Assembly (NCBI RefSeq): GCF_003863365.1
Contig: NZ_RQXT01000002.1
Coordinates: 264,236 to 328,235 of the forward strand
Source of the DNA: Mesorhizobium tamadayense
GTDB lineage: Bacteria > Pseudomonadota > Alphaproteobacteria > Rhizobiales > Rhizobiaceae
Reading direction: 5' to 3'
Length of the DNA stretch: 64,000 bases
Under the pieces are notes generated by a model. It saw only the letters and a program-made list of their open reading frames with translations. It did not search any database and had not been told where the DNA came from. The position numbers were made by a program, and so were the translations under genes. This document shows positions 1-9,295 of this stretch, in pieces; within the stretch, counting starts at the first letter, position 1, and each line of letters opens with the position of its first letter.

Positions 1-475
1 GGCTGATCTCGGCCATCTGCTCCTCGCTCCGCCGCAAGGCGGCGAAGGCGCTGGCCTCCGGCTCGATGATGTGACGGAATTCCTGCACGGTCTTGAGGAA
101 AACCTCGCGATCGGGCGACGTCGCGTACCAGGCAAGCACGTCGCGGTCGAGCAGGTTCCAGCGTTCCTTCGGCTCGACCCAGCTGCCGATCTTCGGGCGT
201 GATGCCAGAAGGCTTTTCGCCATCAGCATCTTGATCGCCTCGCGCACCGCCGAGCGGCTGACATTGAAGGTTTCCGACCATTTGGCTTCGTTGGGCAGAA
301 TGGTTCCAGGCGGATAATCGCCGCGCACGATCCGCAGCCCGATTTCGCCGGCCAGCGAGGCATGGACGCTTGAACCTGGAACCCATGCCATGTCAGGCCG
401 GCGAACAGTTGCGGCCGGGCTGGCGGCTGGCGCCCCTGCCCTGGCGGATCGCTTCCTTGCTTTCTCGTCCGACAT
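1..475 (-). CDS. GntR-family (FCD/FadR-type) regulator, C-terminus beyond window edge
   Basis: DNA-binding repressor of a catabolic locus. The visible 158 residues contain an N-terminal winged HTH (about residues 38-100) with the recognition helix VSRSAVREAIKML, then the start of an FCD ligand domain (DRDVLAWYATS, EFRHIIEPEAS). The ATG at 475 is chosen because it gives the usual short basic tail before the HTH; an in-frame ATG at 391 is possible. The gene lies downstream of the binding-protein gene on the same strand. A textbook FCD-type operator sits in the divergent promoter at 1934-1946, so control of this importer is likely (inference). The reading frame runs off the left edge. Confidence 0.88.
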   Translation of the reverse strand, partial: MSDEKARKRSARAGAPAASPAATVRRPDMAWVPGSSVHASLAGEIGLRIVRGDYPPGTILPNEAKWSETFNVSRSAVREAIKMLMAKSLLASRPKIGSWVEPKERWNLLDRDVLAWYATSPDREVFLKTVQEFRHIIEPEASAFAALRRSEEQMAEIS

Positions 476-629
476 CGACGTTCCAATGTGGCGATAAACT
501 GTGCGGGGAACCGTCTGTTGCTTTCGTGCCCGCCGGTCGCTTCGCCGAAAAATACACGCCATGGGCGCGTCAAAGCCGGAGCCTCACGCCCCGACAATGC
601 TGCTTCATCCGTTATCTTGAAACGATGAG

Positions 630-657
630 GCGGGGCGCCCACAAGCGAGCACCCCGC
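630..657 (-). terminator. GC-rich hairpin after the first sugar-binding-protein gene
   Basis: A 6-bp perfect stem GCGGGG/CCCCGC lies immediately 3' of the binding-protein stop codon in the mRNA sense, with no U-run. It could be a weak terminator or an mRNA 3'-end stabiliser. The rest of 476-666 shows nothing else I can support. Confidence 0.35.
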
Positions 658-666
658 GATCGAAGC

Positions 667-1656
667 CTACTTCTGGATGCAGGTGTCGACCGTATCCTTG
701 GTGCATTCGTCAAGGCCGGTGAAGACCGGGTCGTCGACCTTCTTGCCCTCGACCAGGTCAATCATCACCGACGGCGCCTTGTAGCCCATCTCGAACGGGC
801 GCTGGCCGACCAGAGCCGTCACCAGGCCATCCTTGGCGATAGCCACTTCGTCGCCGATCGTGTCGGCGGCGCCGATGACGAACTCGTTGCTGGCGATCTT
901 GTCGGCCATCGGCTTGAACAGGTCGCGGTAAGGCTGCGGCGCGCCGAACAGCGGCCAACCACCCTCGATTGCGAAAGCATCGAGCTTGGGATTGGCGGCA
1001 AGGATGTCGGTCATCGCCTGCACGCCCTTGGCGCCATCGTCATTGGTGAACACCGGGCATCCCGCCACCTCGGTCCAGCCGCCTTCGCCGGCCAGCGCCG
1101 CAAGTCCTTCCTTGCCGCTGAGCGCGTCGCGCGTGCCTTGGGCGCGGCGCAGGATGTTGTCGGCTGCGGGGTTGCCTTCGATCAGGCAGACCGTGCCGCC
1201 GTTCGGCTTGGCCTTCTTGATGTACTCACCGATCTTGTGACCCATCAGATAGTTGTCGGTGCCGAGATAGGTCTTGCGCAGCGCTGCATCTTCCTTGGCA
1301 AGGTCGGCGTCGACGGTCATGATCGGGATCGACGGATTGGCGCTCTTGATCGTCTGCGCGATCAGCGGAGCGTTGGACGGCGAGATCGCCATGGCGACCG
1401 TATCCGGCTTGCTCAGCATGTCCTGCACGATCTGGGCCTCGCCGGCTTCGTCCGAGGTCGATGCCGGGCCGGTGTAGAAGCACTCATATTCCGAGCTGGC
1501 GTTTTCCTTGTTCCACTTCTCGCAGCCCTGGTGGATAGCCTCGAAGAACGGATTGTCGAGACCTTTCACGACGATGACGAGCTGTTTCTTGGCCAAAGCC
1601 GGCCCGGCGCCAAACGCCATGACGGCGGCAGCGGCGAGCAAAAGTGATTTCCTCAT
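667..1656 (-). CDS. Sugar ABC transporter, periplasmic substrate-binding protein (ribose/galactose type)
   Basis: 329-residue type-I periplasmic binding protein (Peripla_BP_4, CUT2 class). Residues 1-22 are a Sec signal peptide ending ALA, followed by the mature start KKQLVIVVKGLDNPFF, typical of this fold. The ligand is unknown. The ATG at 1656 is preceded by a GGGAGG ribosome site; a longer upstream frame is not needed. The ATPase and permease are encoded divergently at 2108-3926, so the importer is split across a shared promoter region. The mature protein has several cysteines (ECFYTG, TVCLIEG, AGCPVF, DECTKDTVDTC), which may form disulfides. Confidence 0.9.
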   Translation of the reverse strand: MRKSLLLAAAAVMAFGAGPALAKKQLVIVVKGLDNPFFEAIHQGCEKWNKENASSEYECFYTGPASTSDEAGEAQIVQDMLSKPDTVAMAISPSNAPLIAQTIKSANPSIPIMTVDADLAKEDAALRKTYLGTDNYLMGHKIGEYIKKAKPNGGTVCLIEGNPAADNILRRAQGTRDALSGKEGLAALAGEGGWTEVAGCPVFTNDDGAKGVQAMTDILAANPKLDAFAIEGGWPLFGAPQPYRDLFKPMADKIASNEFVIGAADTIGDEVAIAKDGLVTALVGQRPFEMGYKAPSVMIDLVEGKKVDDPVFTGLDECTKDTVDTCIQK

Positions 1657-1898
1657 TTCAGTCCTCCCTTGAAACAGACGGGCACGACGTGCCCGCCACA
1701 CAGATCAGCCCGGTGCCGGATGACAGAGGATCGCTTCGCGAGCGCTCGTGCCGCCAGGCCAGGCCGATAAGCATTTCCAGATGCGGCCCGAGCCGGTGAG
1801 GCGGACACAGCCGCCGCCAGGCCCTCGACCGATTAACCTTCGCCGACACCGCCCGGCGAACCGGGATCGAGGGATCGGCTTAATCTTCCTCCGATACT

Positions 1899-2019
1899 TA
1901 GCTAATCTCGGCGGGCCGCCAACGTCAATCCTATTTGTCCTACAAAACAGATTTTTGGATAAAATCCTTTTCAATTCATCCGACAATTGATTGACGCCCG
2001 GACGGCCATTGCGTAAATG
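1899..2019. promoter_or_regulatory. Divergent promoter region with a GntR/FCD operator (1934-1946)
   Basis: The 451-bp gap 1657-2107 holds no gene. It contains a perfect inverted repeat TTTGT-CCT-ACAAA at 1934-1946, the TNGTNNNACNA form bound by FadR-type GntR proteins. It lies between two outward sigma70-like promoters. The minus-strand one has TTGACG (1923-1928), an 18-nt spacer and TAGCTA (1899-1904), reading to the binding protein. The plus-strand one has TTGACG (1991-1996), a 17-nt spacer and TAAATG (2014-2019), reading to the ATPase. One repressor bound here could close both. Promoter calls are by eye. Confidence 0.55.
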
Positions 2020-2107
2020 GCATGAACATCGCTGTGTCCCGGGAGGAGCCGGGAGAGCGAGGCCGCGGCAGCGCCGCAGGCTCGAAAACGGGGAGGCATG
2101 AAGGCTG

Positions 2108-2851
<744 letters not shown>

Positions 2852-2927
2852 GAGTGGCGGGTCCGGAATTTCGAAGCTTTGAATTCGCCGTGCCGGCGCT
2901 TTTGGCCACCGGCGTGAGAGGTCGATA

Positions 2928-3926
2928 ATGGCAGTCACCCTTGACCAGACGATCGCGCAGAAGCAGCACACCTTTATGTCGCGGCTGTTTGCCACCCAGA
3001 CCTTCTGGGTGGTGATTGCGGTCATCCTCGCCTGCCTGTTCCTGTCGTTTGCCACCGATTCCTTCGCCACCCCGAAGAACCTCTACAACATCACTCGCAA
3101 CGTCACCTTCGTCGCCATCATCGCGCTCGGCATGACCTTCGTCATCATCACCGGCGGCATCGACCTTTCGGTCGGCTCGGTGCTTTGCCTGTGTTCGATG
3201 ATATTGGCCGTCACCATGCATGCCGGTTACAGCATCGAGATCGGTATTGCCGCCGCGGTCGCGACGGCGCTGATCATCGGCGCCTTCAACGGGATTCTCA
3301 TCGCCTATCTCGGCTTTCCGCCCTTTGTGGTGACGCTCGGCATGCTGTCGGTCGCCCGCAGCCTCGCCATGGTCGCCTCCAACAACACCGTCGTCTTCCA
3401 GTTCGGACCCGATCACGACAAGCTGCTCGCGCTCGGCGGCGGCGCCTGGGTGTTCGGCATCGCCAATCCGGTGCTCTACATGATCCTGCTGGCGCTGATC
3501 ACCGGCTTCATCCTGCGCTGGACGAAATTCGGCCGCCACATCTTCGCTATCGGCGGCAACGAACATGCGGCGACGCTGACCGGTGTTCCGGTGCGCCAGA
3601 TCAAGGTCGCGGTCTACATGATCTCGGCGCTGTCGGCTGGTCTCGCCGGCATCATCCAGACCGGCTGGCTCGGGGCCGTCACCACCAATCTCGGCAACGG
3701 CATGGAACTGCAGGTGATCGCCGCCACCGTCATCGGCGGCGCCAATCTCGCCGGCGGCGTCGGCACCGCCTTCGGCGCCATCGTGGGTGCTGCTCTCATC
3801 GAGGTGATCCGCAACAGTCTCGGCCTGCTCGGCATCAATGCTTTCTGGCAAGGCACCTTCATCGGCGGCGCCATCCTTCTGGCCGTGCTGTTCGACCGCA
3901 TCCGCAACTTCCGGCGCAGTGACTGA
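2928..3926 (+). CDS. Sugar ABC transporter permease (RbsC family)
   Basis: 332-residue inner-membrane channel subunit of the CUT2 importer. It has about ten hydrophobic segments and the family hallmark GGIDLSVGSV near residue 80, plus the conserved loop GGNEHAATLTGV. It follows the ATPase after 76 bp. That gap includes a small GC hairpin (CGCCG/CGGCG) and shows no gene. Confidence 0.9.
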   Translation: MAVTLDQTIAQKQHTFMSRLFATQTFWVVIAVILACLFLSFATDSFATPKNLYNITRNVTFVAIIALGMTFVIITGGIDLSVGSVLCLCSMILAVTMHAGYSIEIGIAAAVATALIIGAFNGILIAYLGFPPFVVTLGMLSVARSLAMVASNNTVVFQFGPDHDKLLALGGGAWVFGIANPVLYMILLALITGFILRWTKFGRHIFAIGGNEHAATLTGVPVRQIKVAVYMISALSAGLAGIIQTGWLGAVTTNLGNGMELQVIAATVIGGANLAGGVGTAFGAIVGAALIEVIRNSLGLLGINAFWQGTFIGGAILLAVLFDRIRNFRRSD

Positions 3927-4100
3927 GAACGGATTGCGATTTGGCTCTGGCCCGATTGGTGCCTATCGCTCAGTCTGAAAATCCGCCCGGACAGTCGGTG
4001 CGAAGCACCCGTCTTTCCTGCACGCCTTGACGGGACCAGACCCCGACCGCACAATCCCCGGGCAGGCGAAGGGTGGCCAGTCGCTTGCGGGAGGATACCG

Positions 4101-4928
4101 ATGACGGAAGCGATCAGGCTCTACTGGGGCCGGTTCGGACATGTTTCTGTCCTGAATGTCGCCAACGACTTCGTCACCCATGCCCATGGCGAGGCGCATC
4201 TCATCATCTGGCTGGAAGGCACGGCCGGCGAAATGACCATCGGCCGCGAGACGGTGCGGTTGGGACCGGGGACCGCCGCCGGTATCAACTCCTTTCAACC
4301 GCACAGCCATGCCCTATCGCATGACGGCAGACCGGGCCTTTTCCTCGCCTTCTACATCGATCCCGACTGGGCGCGCCGGCGCCGCGATCTGCCCTCGTCG
4401 GCGCCGCTGTTCGCGCAAGCGGCAATCACGCTGGAGCCGTGGCTGCATCAGGCTGCGGCGAACCTGCTCGATCACCTGACCGACAATGAGAGCATCGACG
4501 ACGTCGCCAATTATGAGATCGAGCGTTTCATCGACAGCGTGCTCGATGCGGCCGATGCGTCGGCGCCCCACGCAGCGCGTGCCCGCGTGAACACGATGCT
4601 CGATTTCCGTGTCCGCAAGGCGATCCAGTTGATGAAGGCCAATGTCTGCGAGCGCATCTCCTTCGACGACGTGGCGCGCAGTGTCGGCTTGTCCCGTCCG
4701 CATTTCTTCGCGCTGTTCAAGGAACAGACCAACCTGACGCCGAACGTCTACTGGAACACGCTGCGCATGGAGGAAGCCGTGCGCCAGCTGCAATGGTCGC
4801 AGGAGCCGCTGATCTCCGTCGCCTGCAATCTCGGCTTCACCACCCAGGGCAATTTCTCGCGTTTCTTCCGCGACCATGTCGGCGTGCCGCCGACGCTCTA
4901 CCGCGAAGCGGCTCGCGCAGTGTCCTGA
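4101..4928 (+). CDS. AraC-family transcriptional regulator
   Basis: 275 residues: an N-terminal cupin-like sensor (about 1-150, His-rich HAHGEAHLIIW) and a C-terminal pair of HTH motifs (about 175-270; FDDVARSVGLSRPHF and the second helix around FTTQGNFSRFFRDHVG). The ATG has a GGGAGG site eight bases upstream. It is codirectional with, and directly upstream of, the Mo-hydroxylase operon, so it is the best candidate activator of that operon (inference). The 174 bp before it show no gene. Confidence 0.88.
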   Translation: MTEAIRLYWGRFGHVSVLNVANDFVTHAHGEAHLIIWLEGTAGEMTIGRETVRLGPGTAAGINSFQPHSHALSHDGRPGLFLAFYIDPDWARRRRDLPSSAPLFAQAAITLEPWLHQAAANLLDHLTDNESIDDVANYEIERFIDSVLDAADASAPHAARARVNTMLDFRVRKAIQLMKANVCERISFDDVARSVGLSRPHFFALFKEQTNLTPNVYWNTLRMEEAVRQLQWSQEPLISVACNLGFTTQGNFSRFFRDHVGVPPTLYREAARAVS

Positions 4929-5052
4929 GCGCCTCGAGGGCCGAGCAGCCAGCTGTTTTTCCGACTGATTGATAGGCCCGCTAGACGCATTGATAAGCGC
5001 CGGATCACCGGCCGTCCTAGCCTTGTCCCATCTTTTGCGAGGGAACGAGCTT

Positions 5053-5517
5053 ATGGCGAAAGTCAGCATCTCCAGCGTCATCGACGCGCCGGTCGAGCAG
5101 GTCTGGGCGCGTATCCGCGACTTCAACGGCCTGCCGAGCTGGCATCCGCGCATGGTGGAAAGCCACATCGAGGACGGCAAGGACGCCGCCACGATCGGCT
5201 GCGTGCGCAACTTCCAATTGGTCAGCGGTGCGCGGCTGCGCGAGAAACTGCTCGACTTCTCCGACGAGAATTTCCTGGTCAGCTACGCGATCCTCGAGAC
5301 GCCTCAGCCGATCACCAACCACAAGGCAACGCTGCAATTGCGCCGCGTGACCGACGGCAACCGCACCTATGCCGAATGGACCGCGAGCTTCGACGCAGCT
5401 CCCGAGGAAGCCGACAAGCTGGCCGAAGGCATGGGCGCCAATGTCTTCCAGGGCGGCTTCAATGCCCTGAAGAGCCATTTTGCCGGTCAGACTGAGGATC
5501 GGAGGAGCGCGTCATGA
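5053..5517 (+). CDS. SRPBCC (polyketide cyclase/CoxG-like) protein
   Basis: 154-residue single-domain START/Bet v1-fold protein with the typical opening SSVIDAPVEQVWARIRDFNGL and a closing amphipathic helix. It overlaps the FAD-subunit gene by four bases (ATGA), tying it to the Mo-hydroxylase operon. CoxG proteins of CO dehydrogenase loci share this fold and help link the enzyme to the membrane or quinone pool. That role here is inferred from context only; hydrophobic-ligand binding is equally possible. An upstream ATG at 4969 lacks a ribosome site. Confidence 0.8.
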   Translation: MAKVSISSVIDAPVEQVWARIRDFNGLPSWHPRMVESHIEDGKDAATIGCVRNFQLVSGARLREKLLDFSDENFLVSYAILETPQPITNHKATLQLRRVTDGNRTYAEWTASFDAAPEEADKLAEGMGANVFQGGFNALKSHFAGQTEDRRSAS

Positions 5518-6308
5518 GCCTTGCGCTGCAGACCTTCTCGACGGTGAAAGACGCCAATTCGGCTCTGCAGGCGTCGGGTACGCGCTATCTCGGCGGCGGC
5601 ACGTTGGTCGTTCGCGCCGCCAACGAGGGTGACGTCTCTGTTTCCAGCCTCGTGCGCGTCACCGAGCCGAGCCTGTCGCAAATCACCATTTCTGGCGGCA
5701 AGGCGCGGATCGGCGCCTCGGTCACCATGGCGGCGATCGCCCGCCATCCCGAGCTTGGCATGATCGCGCCTGCCGCGCGAGCCGTCGGCGGCCCGGCGAT
5801 CCGCAACATGGCGACCGTCGGCGGCAATCTGTTTGCCCCCGCCCCCTACGGCGACTTCGCCGTGGCGCTGCTCGCGCTGGATGCCTCGGTTGCGACCGAG
5901 GACGGCGAAATGCCGATCGAGACTTTCCTGGCGGGCCGTGACACCGGCCGCGCTGTCGTCACCGCTGTGGGCTTTTCGTTGCCCAAGGCAGAAACCTTCC
6001 GCTTCCTCAAAGTGTCGCGGGTCAAGCCGAAAGGCGTCTCGGTGCTGAGCATCGCAGCGCTCCTGCAGCGCACGGCGGACGGCGCCGTGACCGCCGCACG
6101 CATCGCGCTTGGCTGCATGGCCGATCGGCCGATACGGGCCAAGGCGGCGGAGAAGGCGCTGCTCGGATGCAAGCTCACGCCCGAGGAGATCGCGCCGGCG
6201 CTTGCCGTTGCCGGCGAAGGCATCACACCGGTCACCGACCCGATCGCCAGCGCCTGGTATCGCGCGGAGGTGCTGCCGGTCCATCTCGGCCGGCTGCTCC
6301 TCGGTTGA
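5514..6308 (+). CDS. Mo-hydroxylase FAD-binding (medium) subunit, CoxM/XdhB type
   Basis: 264-residue subunit that passes electrons from the 2Fe-2S clusters to FAD. FAD contacts are seen at YLGGGTLVVR (residues 22-31) and IRNMATVGGNLF (about 97-108), the family fingerprint. The C-terminal CO_deh_flav_C domain follows from about residue 160. At 264 residues it is slightly shorter than typical CoxM (about 285). Cotranscription with 6422-9288 supplies the other subunits. Confidence 0.9.
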   Translation: MSLALQTFSTVKDANSALQASGTRYLGGGTLVVRAANEGDVSVSSLVRVTEPSLSQITISGGKARIGASVTMAAIARHPELGMIAPAARAVGGPAIRNMATVGGNLFAPAPYGDFAVALLALDASVATEDGEMPIETFLAGRDTGRAVVTAVGFSLPKAETFRFLKVSRVKPKGVSVLSIAALLQRTADGAVTAARIALGCMADRPIRAKAAEKALLGCKLTPEEIAPALAVAGEGITPVTDPIASAWYRAEVLPVHLGRLLLG

Positions 6309-6355
6309 TGCTTGTCGCCCAAAAGTGCGCAGCGCTTTTGGGATAACGACAAGCA
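6309..6355. repeat. Palindromic intergenic repeat, rhizobial type
   Basis: A 47-bp near-perfect palindrome begins one base after the FAD-subunit stop. The outer arms are TGCTTGTCG (6309-6317) and CGACAAGCA (6347-6355), the inner arms CCCAAAAG (6318-6325) and CTTTTGGG (6335-6342), around TGCGCAGCG. It resembles abundant short palindromes of rhizobial intergenic DNA (recalled, not searched). It would fold as an RNA hairpin between the medium and small subunit genes. Confidence 0.7.
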
Positions 6356-6421
6356 CGAAAGCAAGTCCGTGGGGGACGCGCGTCTATCCGGTTCATCCGG
6401 GCAGGCGCGCAAGGAGGAAGA

Positions 6422-6904
6422 ATGGCGAAGGTACCTGTCCAATTCACGCTCAACGGCTCGGAAAAGGCCGAATTTGTCGAGAGCGGCACGACGCTGCTCC
6501 ATGCGCTCAGGGACAAGATCGGCGACACCTCGCCGAAAGGCGGCTGCCATCAGGGCACCTGCGGCGCCTGCTCGGTCATCATCGACGGCGAGTTGAGGCT
6601 CTCCTGCCTGACGCTGGCCGAGACCTGCAACGGCGCCGACATCAAAACGACCGCAGGACTTGCCGAAGGCGGCATGCTGCATCCGCTGCAGCGCGCCTTT
6701 CTCGATGCCTTCGCAACGCAATGCGGTTTCTGCACGCCCGGCATGATCATGGCCGCCAAGGTGCTGCTCGACCGCATGCCGAACCCCAGCCGCGAGGATG
6801 TGGTCGAAGCGCTCTCCGGCAACGTCTGCCGCTGCACCGGCTACGAGCCGATCATCCAGGCGGTGCTGACTGCCGCGCGCGCCAATTCGCAGAACGCCGC
6901 CTGA
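6422..6904 (+). CDS. Mo-hydroxylase 2Fe-2S (small) subunit, CoxS/XdhC type
   Basis: 160-residue iron-sulfur subunit. The N-terminal plant-type ferredoxin domain has CHQGTCGACSV (residues 42-52) and a fourth Cys in RLSCL. The C-terminal four-helix domain carries the second cluster with QCGFCTPG and NVCRCTGY. All eight expected cysteines are present, so both clusters should form. AAGGAGGAAG lies just before the ATG. It is separated from the medium subunit by the palindromic repeat and sits 10 bp before the large subunit. Confidence 0.93.
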   Translation: MAKVPVQFTLNGSEKAEFVESGTTLLHALRDKIGDTSPKGGCHQGTCGACSVIIDGELRLSCLTLAETCNGADIKTTAGLAEGGMLHPLQRAFLDAFATQCGFCTPGMIMAAKVLLDRMPNPSREDVVEALSGNVCRCTGYEPIIQAVLTAARANSQNAA

Positions 6905-6914
6905 GGACAAAGCC

Positions 6915-8282
6915 ATGGAACTGCGCAAGAGCTATTTCGCCGATGTCCGCAAAGACGGCCTCAACGAGATCGGCCAGCCGCGGCCGCGGCTCGATTCCCC
7001 TGGACATGTCACCGGCAAGACCGCCTATTTCGCCGACCGCAATTTTCCCGGCATGCTGCATCTGAAGATGGTGCGCAGCCCGCATCACCATGCCCGCATC
7101 CGCTCGATCGACACCTCCGAGGCGGAAAAGCATCCGGGTGTGGTCAGGGTGTTGACCGCCAAGGACGTACCGCACAACGTCTACACCATCCTGATCCTGA
7201 TCCAGATCGGCCCCGAGGACGAGACGGTACTTGCCGACGGCAAGGTGCGCTGGAAGGGCGAGGCGGTTGTTGCCGTGCTGGCCGAGACCGAGCGGGCGGC
7301 GCAGGAAGCCGCCGCCAAGGTCAAGGTCGACTACGAGGTGCTGCCGGCCGTCTTCGACATGGAGGAAGCGCTGAAGCCCGGCGCCCCGATCGTCAACGAA
7401 TATCACGGCCAGAACTATTACCTCTATGACAGCGGTGAGTGCCGCAAGGTGCGCTTCGGCGACGTCGAGGCAGGCTTCGCTCAGGCGGACCACATCCTCG
7501 AACAGAGCTACCAGTCCTCGCCGATCGAGCACGCGCCGACCGAGACGACGGGTTGCGTGGTCGCGCCCGAGGGCAATGACCGCTTCACCTGCTACACCAA
7601 CACGCAGGCGATGTTCTTCACCCTCGACAACGCCTCGATCATCCTGCAGATGCCGGGCAGCAAGCTGCATTTCGTCGGCGGCACGGTCGGCGGCGGATTC
7701 GGCGGCAAGGTCGACGTCATCGTCGAGCCGATCGCCATCCTCGCTGCGAAGCTAACCGGACGCCCGGTCTGTTTTATCTATAGCCGCGAGGAGGAGATGC
7801 AGGTTTCGTCACCCCGTGCGGCCGAGAAGGTCGTCATCAAGGACGGCGTCATGAAGGACGGCCGCATCGTTGCCCGCAAGGTGACGGGCTACACCGACGC
7901 CGGCGCGTATTCGCGCCACTCGCCCTACGGCGCGCAGAAGGGTGCCGCGCATTATCCCGGGCCCTACACGATCCCCAATGTCTGGATCGACACCTACTGC
8001 GTCTACACCAACCGCACCCCCTCCTCCGCCATGCGCGGCTTCGGCGTAACCATCGGCGATTTCGCGCTGGAGGTGCAGATGGACAAGCTGGCGCGGCTGA
8101 TCGGCATGGACCCGCTCGAATTCCACTTCATCAACGCCTACCGCGACGGCGACATGAAGGCGCATCGCCAGCCGACCGAGGGTGCCGCGCTGATCGAGTG
8201 CATGCAGGAAGCCTCGCGCGCCGCCAACTGGCCGGTGGCGGAAAAATACATGGCGATATCCTCCTACGGAAAGGGAGAGTGA
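6915..8282 (+). CDS. Mo-hydroxylase molybdopterin subunit, N-terminal half (split large subunit)
   Basis: 455 residues equal to the first half of CoxL/XdhA-type large subunits: the Ald_Xan_dh_C domain (about 20-135) and the first Mo-binding domain with GGTVGGGFGGK (about 255-265) and the AMRGFG cofactor loop (near 373). It stops at 8282, where ordinary homologues continue. The second half starts two bases later with its own ribosome site. It should pair with 8284-9288 to form one active site. Confidence 0.9.
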   Translation: MELRKSYFADVRKDGLNEIGQPRPRLDSPGHVTGKTAYFADRNFPGMLHLKMVRSPHHHARIRSIDTSEAEKHPGVVRVLTAKDVPHNVYTILILIQIGPEDETVLADGKVRWKGEAVVAVLAETERAAQEAAAKVKVDYEVLPAVFDMEEALKPGAPIVNEYHGQNYYLYDSGECRKVRFGDVEAGFAQADHILEQSYQSSPIEHAPTETTGCVVAPEGNDRFTCYTNTQAMFFTLDNASIILQMPGSKLHFVGGTVGGGFGGKVDVIVEPIAILAAKLTGRPVCFIYSREEEMQVSSPRAAEKVVIKDGVMKDGRIVARKVTGYTDAGAYSRHSPYGAQKGAAHYPGPYTIPNVWIDTYCVYTNRTPSSAMRGFGVTIGDFALEVQMDKLARLIGMDPLEFHFINAYRDGDMKAHRQPTEGAALIECMQEASRAANWPVAEKYMAISSYGKGE

Positions 8283-8283
8283 G

Positions 8284-9288
8284 ATGGCGATACGGCGCGG
8301 ACGCGGCGTCGCCGCTATCAACTATCCGACCGGCATGAACCTTGGCGGCGACCCGACCCAGGCGCTGGTCCATTCGACGCCGACCGGCAATTTCATGGTG
8401 ACGCTGTCCAGCGTCGATCTCGGCCAGGGCATGAAGCAGATCATGGCGCAGATCTGCGCCGAGACGATCGGCGTGCCGACCGACCGCGTCGTCGTCGACA
8501 CCGCCGACACCGATACCGGCCCGCACTGCATGGGCACCTTCGCCTCGCGCGGCACGCACCGCGCCGGCAACGCCGTCATCCAGGCGGCTAGGGAAGCCCG
8601 CCAGGTGATGCTGGAAGTCGCGGCAGAGGAGCTGGAGGTGAACGCCTCGGACCTTGAGACCGACGGCCAGGGCAACATATTGGTGAAGGGCGCGCCGCAG
8701 AAATCGATGTCGATCTTCGATGTCGCGCTGTCGGCCCACTTCAAGCGCGGCCGCTCGATCTCGGGGCGCGGCATGTTCTTGATTCCGCGCTCCTATCCGG
8801 AGAAAGAGACCGGCGCGATGAAGCCCTCGACCTGCTACGCCCATGCCTGCACGGTGGCCGAGGTCGAGGTCGACGACGAGACCGGCGAGGTGACGGTGTT
8901 GACAGTGAAAAACGTCTTCGAGATCGGCCGCGCGCTGAACCCGAAGATGGTCGAGCAGCAGCTCGTCGGCGGCTCCTGGATGGGCATCAGCCACGCGCTC
9001 TATGAGACGACCGAGCCCTACTATCCGAACCGCGACCATGGCGGCACCGACTTCAACCAGTATCTGATGCCGGGGCTAGGCGATCTTGCCGAGACCGAGA
9101 TCATCGTGCTGGAGCGTCCCTCCGCCGACGGCCCGTTCGGCGCCAAGGGGCCGGGCGAGATGTGCGCCAACCCGCAGATCCCGGCGATCGCCAACGCCGT
9201 CTTCGACGCCGTCGGCGTGCGCATCGACGCGCTGCCGATCACGCCGGAGCGCATCCTGCGCGCGCTGAAGGCGCAGGCCGCGGGCTGA
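8284..9288 (+). CDS. Mo-hydroxylase molybdopterin subunit, C-terminal half with catalytic Glu
   Basis: 334 residues matching the second half of the large subunit. GMKQIMAQI and FASRGTHRAGN are cofactor contacts, and GAKGPGEM near residue 287 carries the glutamate that acts as base in Mo hydroxylases. AAGGGAGA sits six bases before the ATG, so it is translated as a separate protein. The two halves total 789 residues, the normal large-subunit size. Two-gene large subunits are known, for example in bacterial nicotinate dehydrogenase. The substrate is not predictable, but a CO-dehydrogenase AYRCSFR loop is absent. Confidence 0.9.
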   Translation: MAIRRGRGVAAINYPTGMNLGGDPTQALVHSTPTGNFMVTLSSVDLGQGMKQIMAQICAETIGVPTDRVVVDTADTDTGPHCMGTFASRGTHRAGNAVIQAAREARQVMLEVAAEELEVNASDLETDGQGNILVKGAPQKSMSIFDVALSAHFKRGRSISGRGMFLIPRSYPEKETGAMKPSTCYAHACTVAEVEVDDETGEVTVLTVKNVFEIGRALNPKMVEQQLVGGSWMGISHALYETTEPYYPNRDHGGTDFNQYLMPGLGDLAETEIIVLERPSADGPFGAKGPGEMCANPQIPAIANAVFDAVGVRIDALPITPERILRALKAQAAG

Positions 9289-9295
9289 GCGGAAG

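Noticed and set aside
370..1647. A 425-codon plus-strand open frame over the first binding protein
   Set aside because: Antisense to a signal-peptide-bearing binding protein; no protein features.
8280..8284. Frameshift explanation for the split molybdopterin subunit
   Set aside because: The second half has its own well-spaced ribosome site and start, and no residues are lost at the break.
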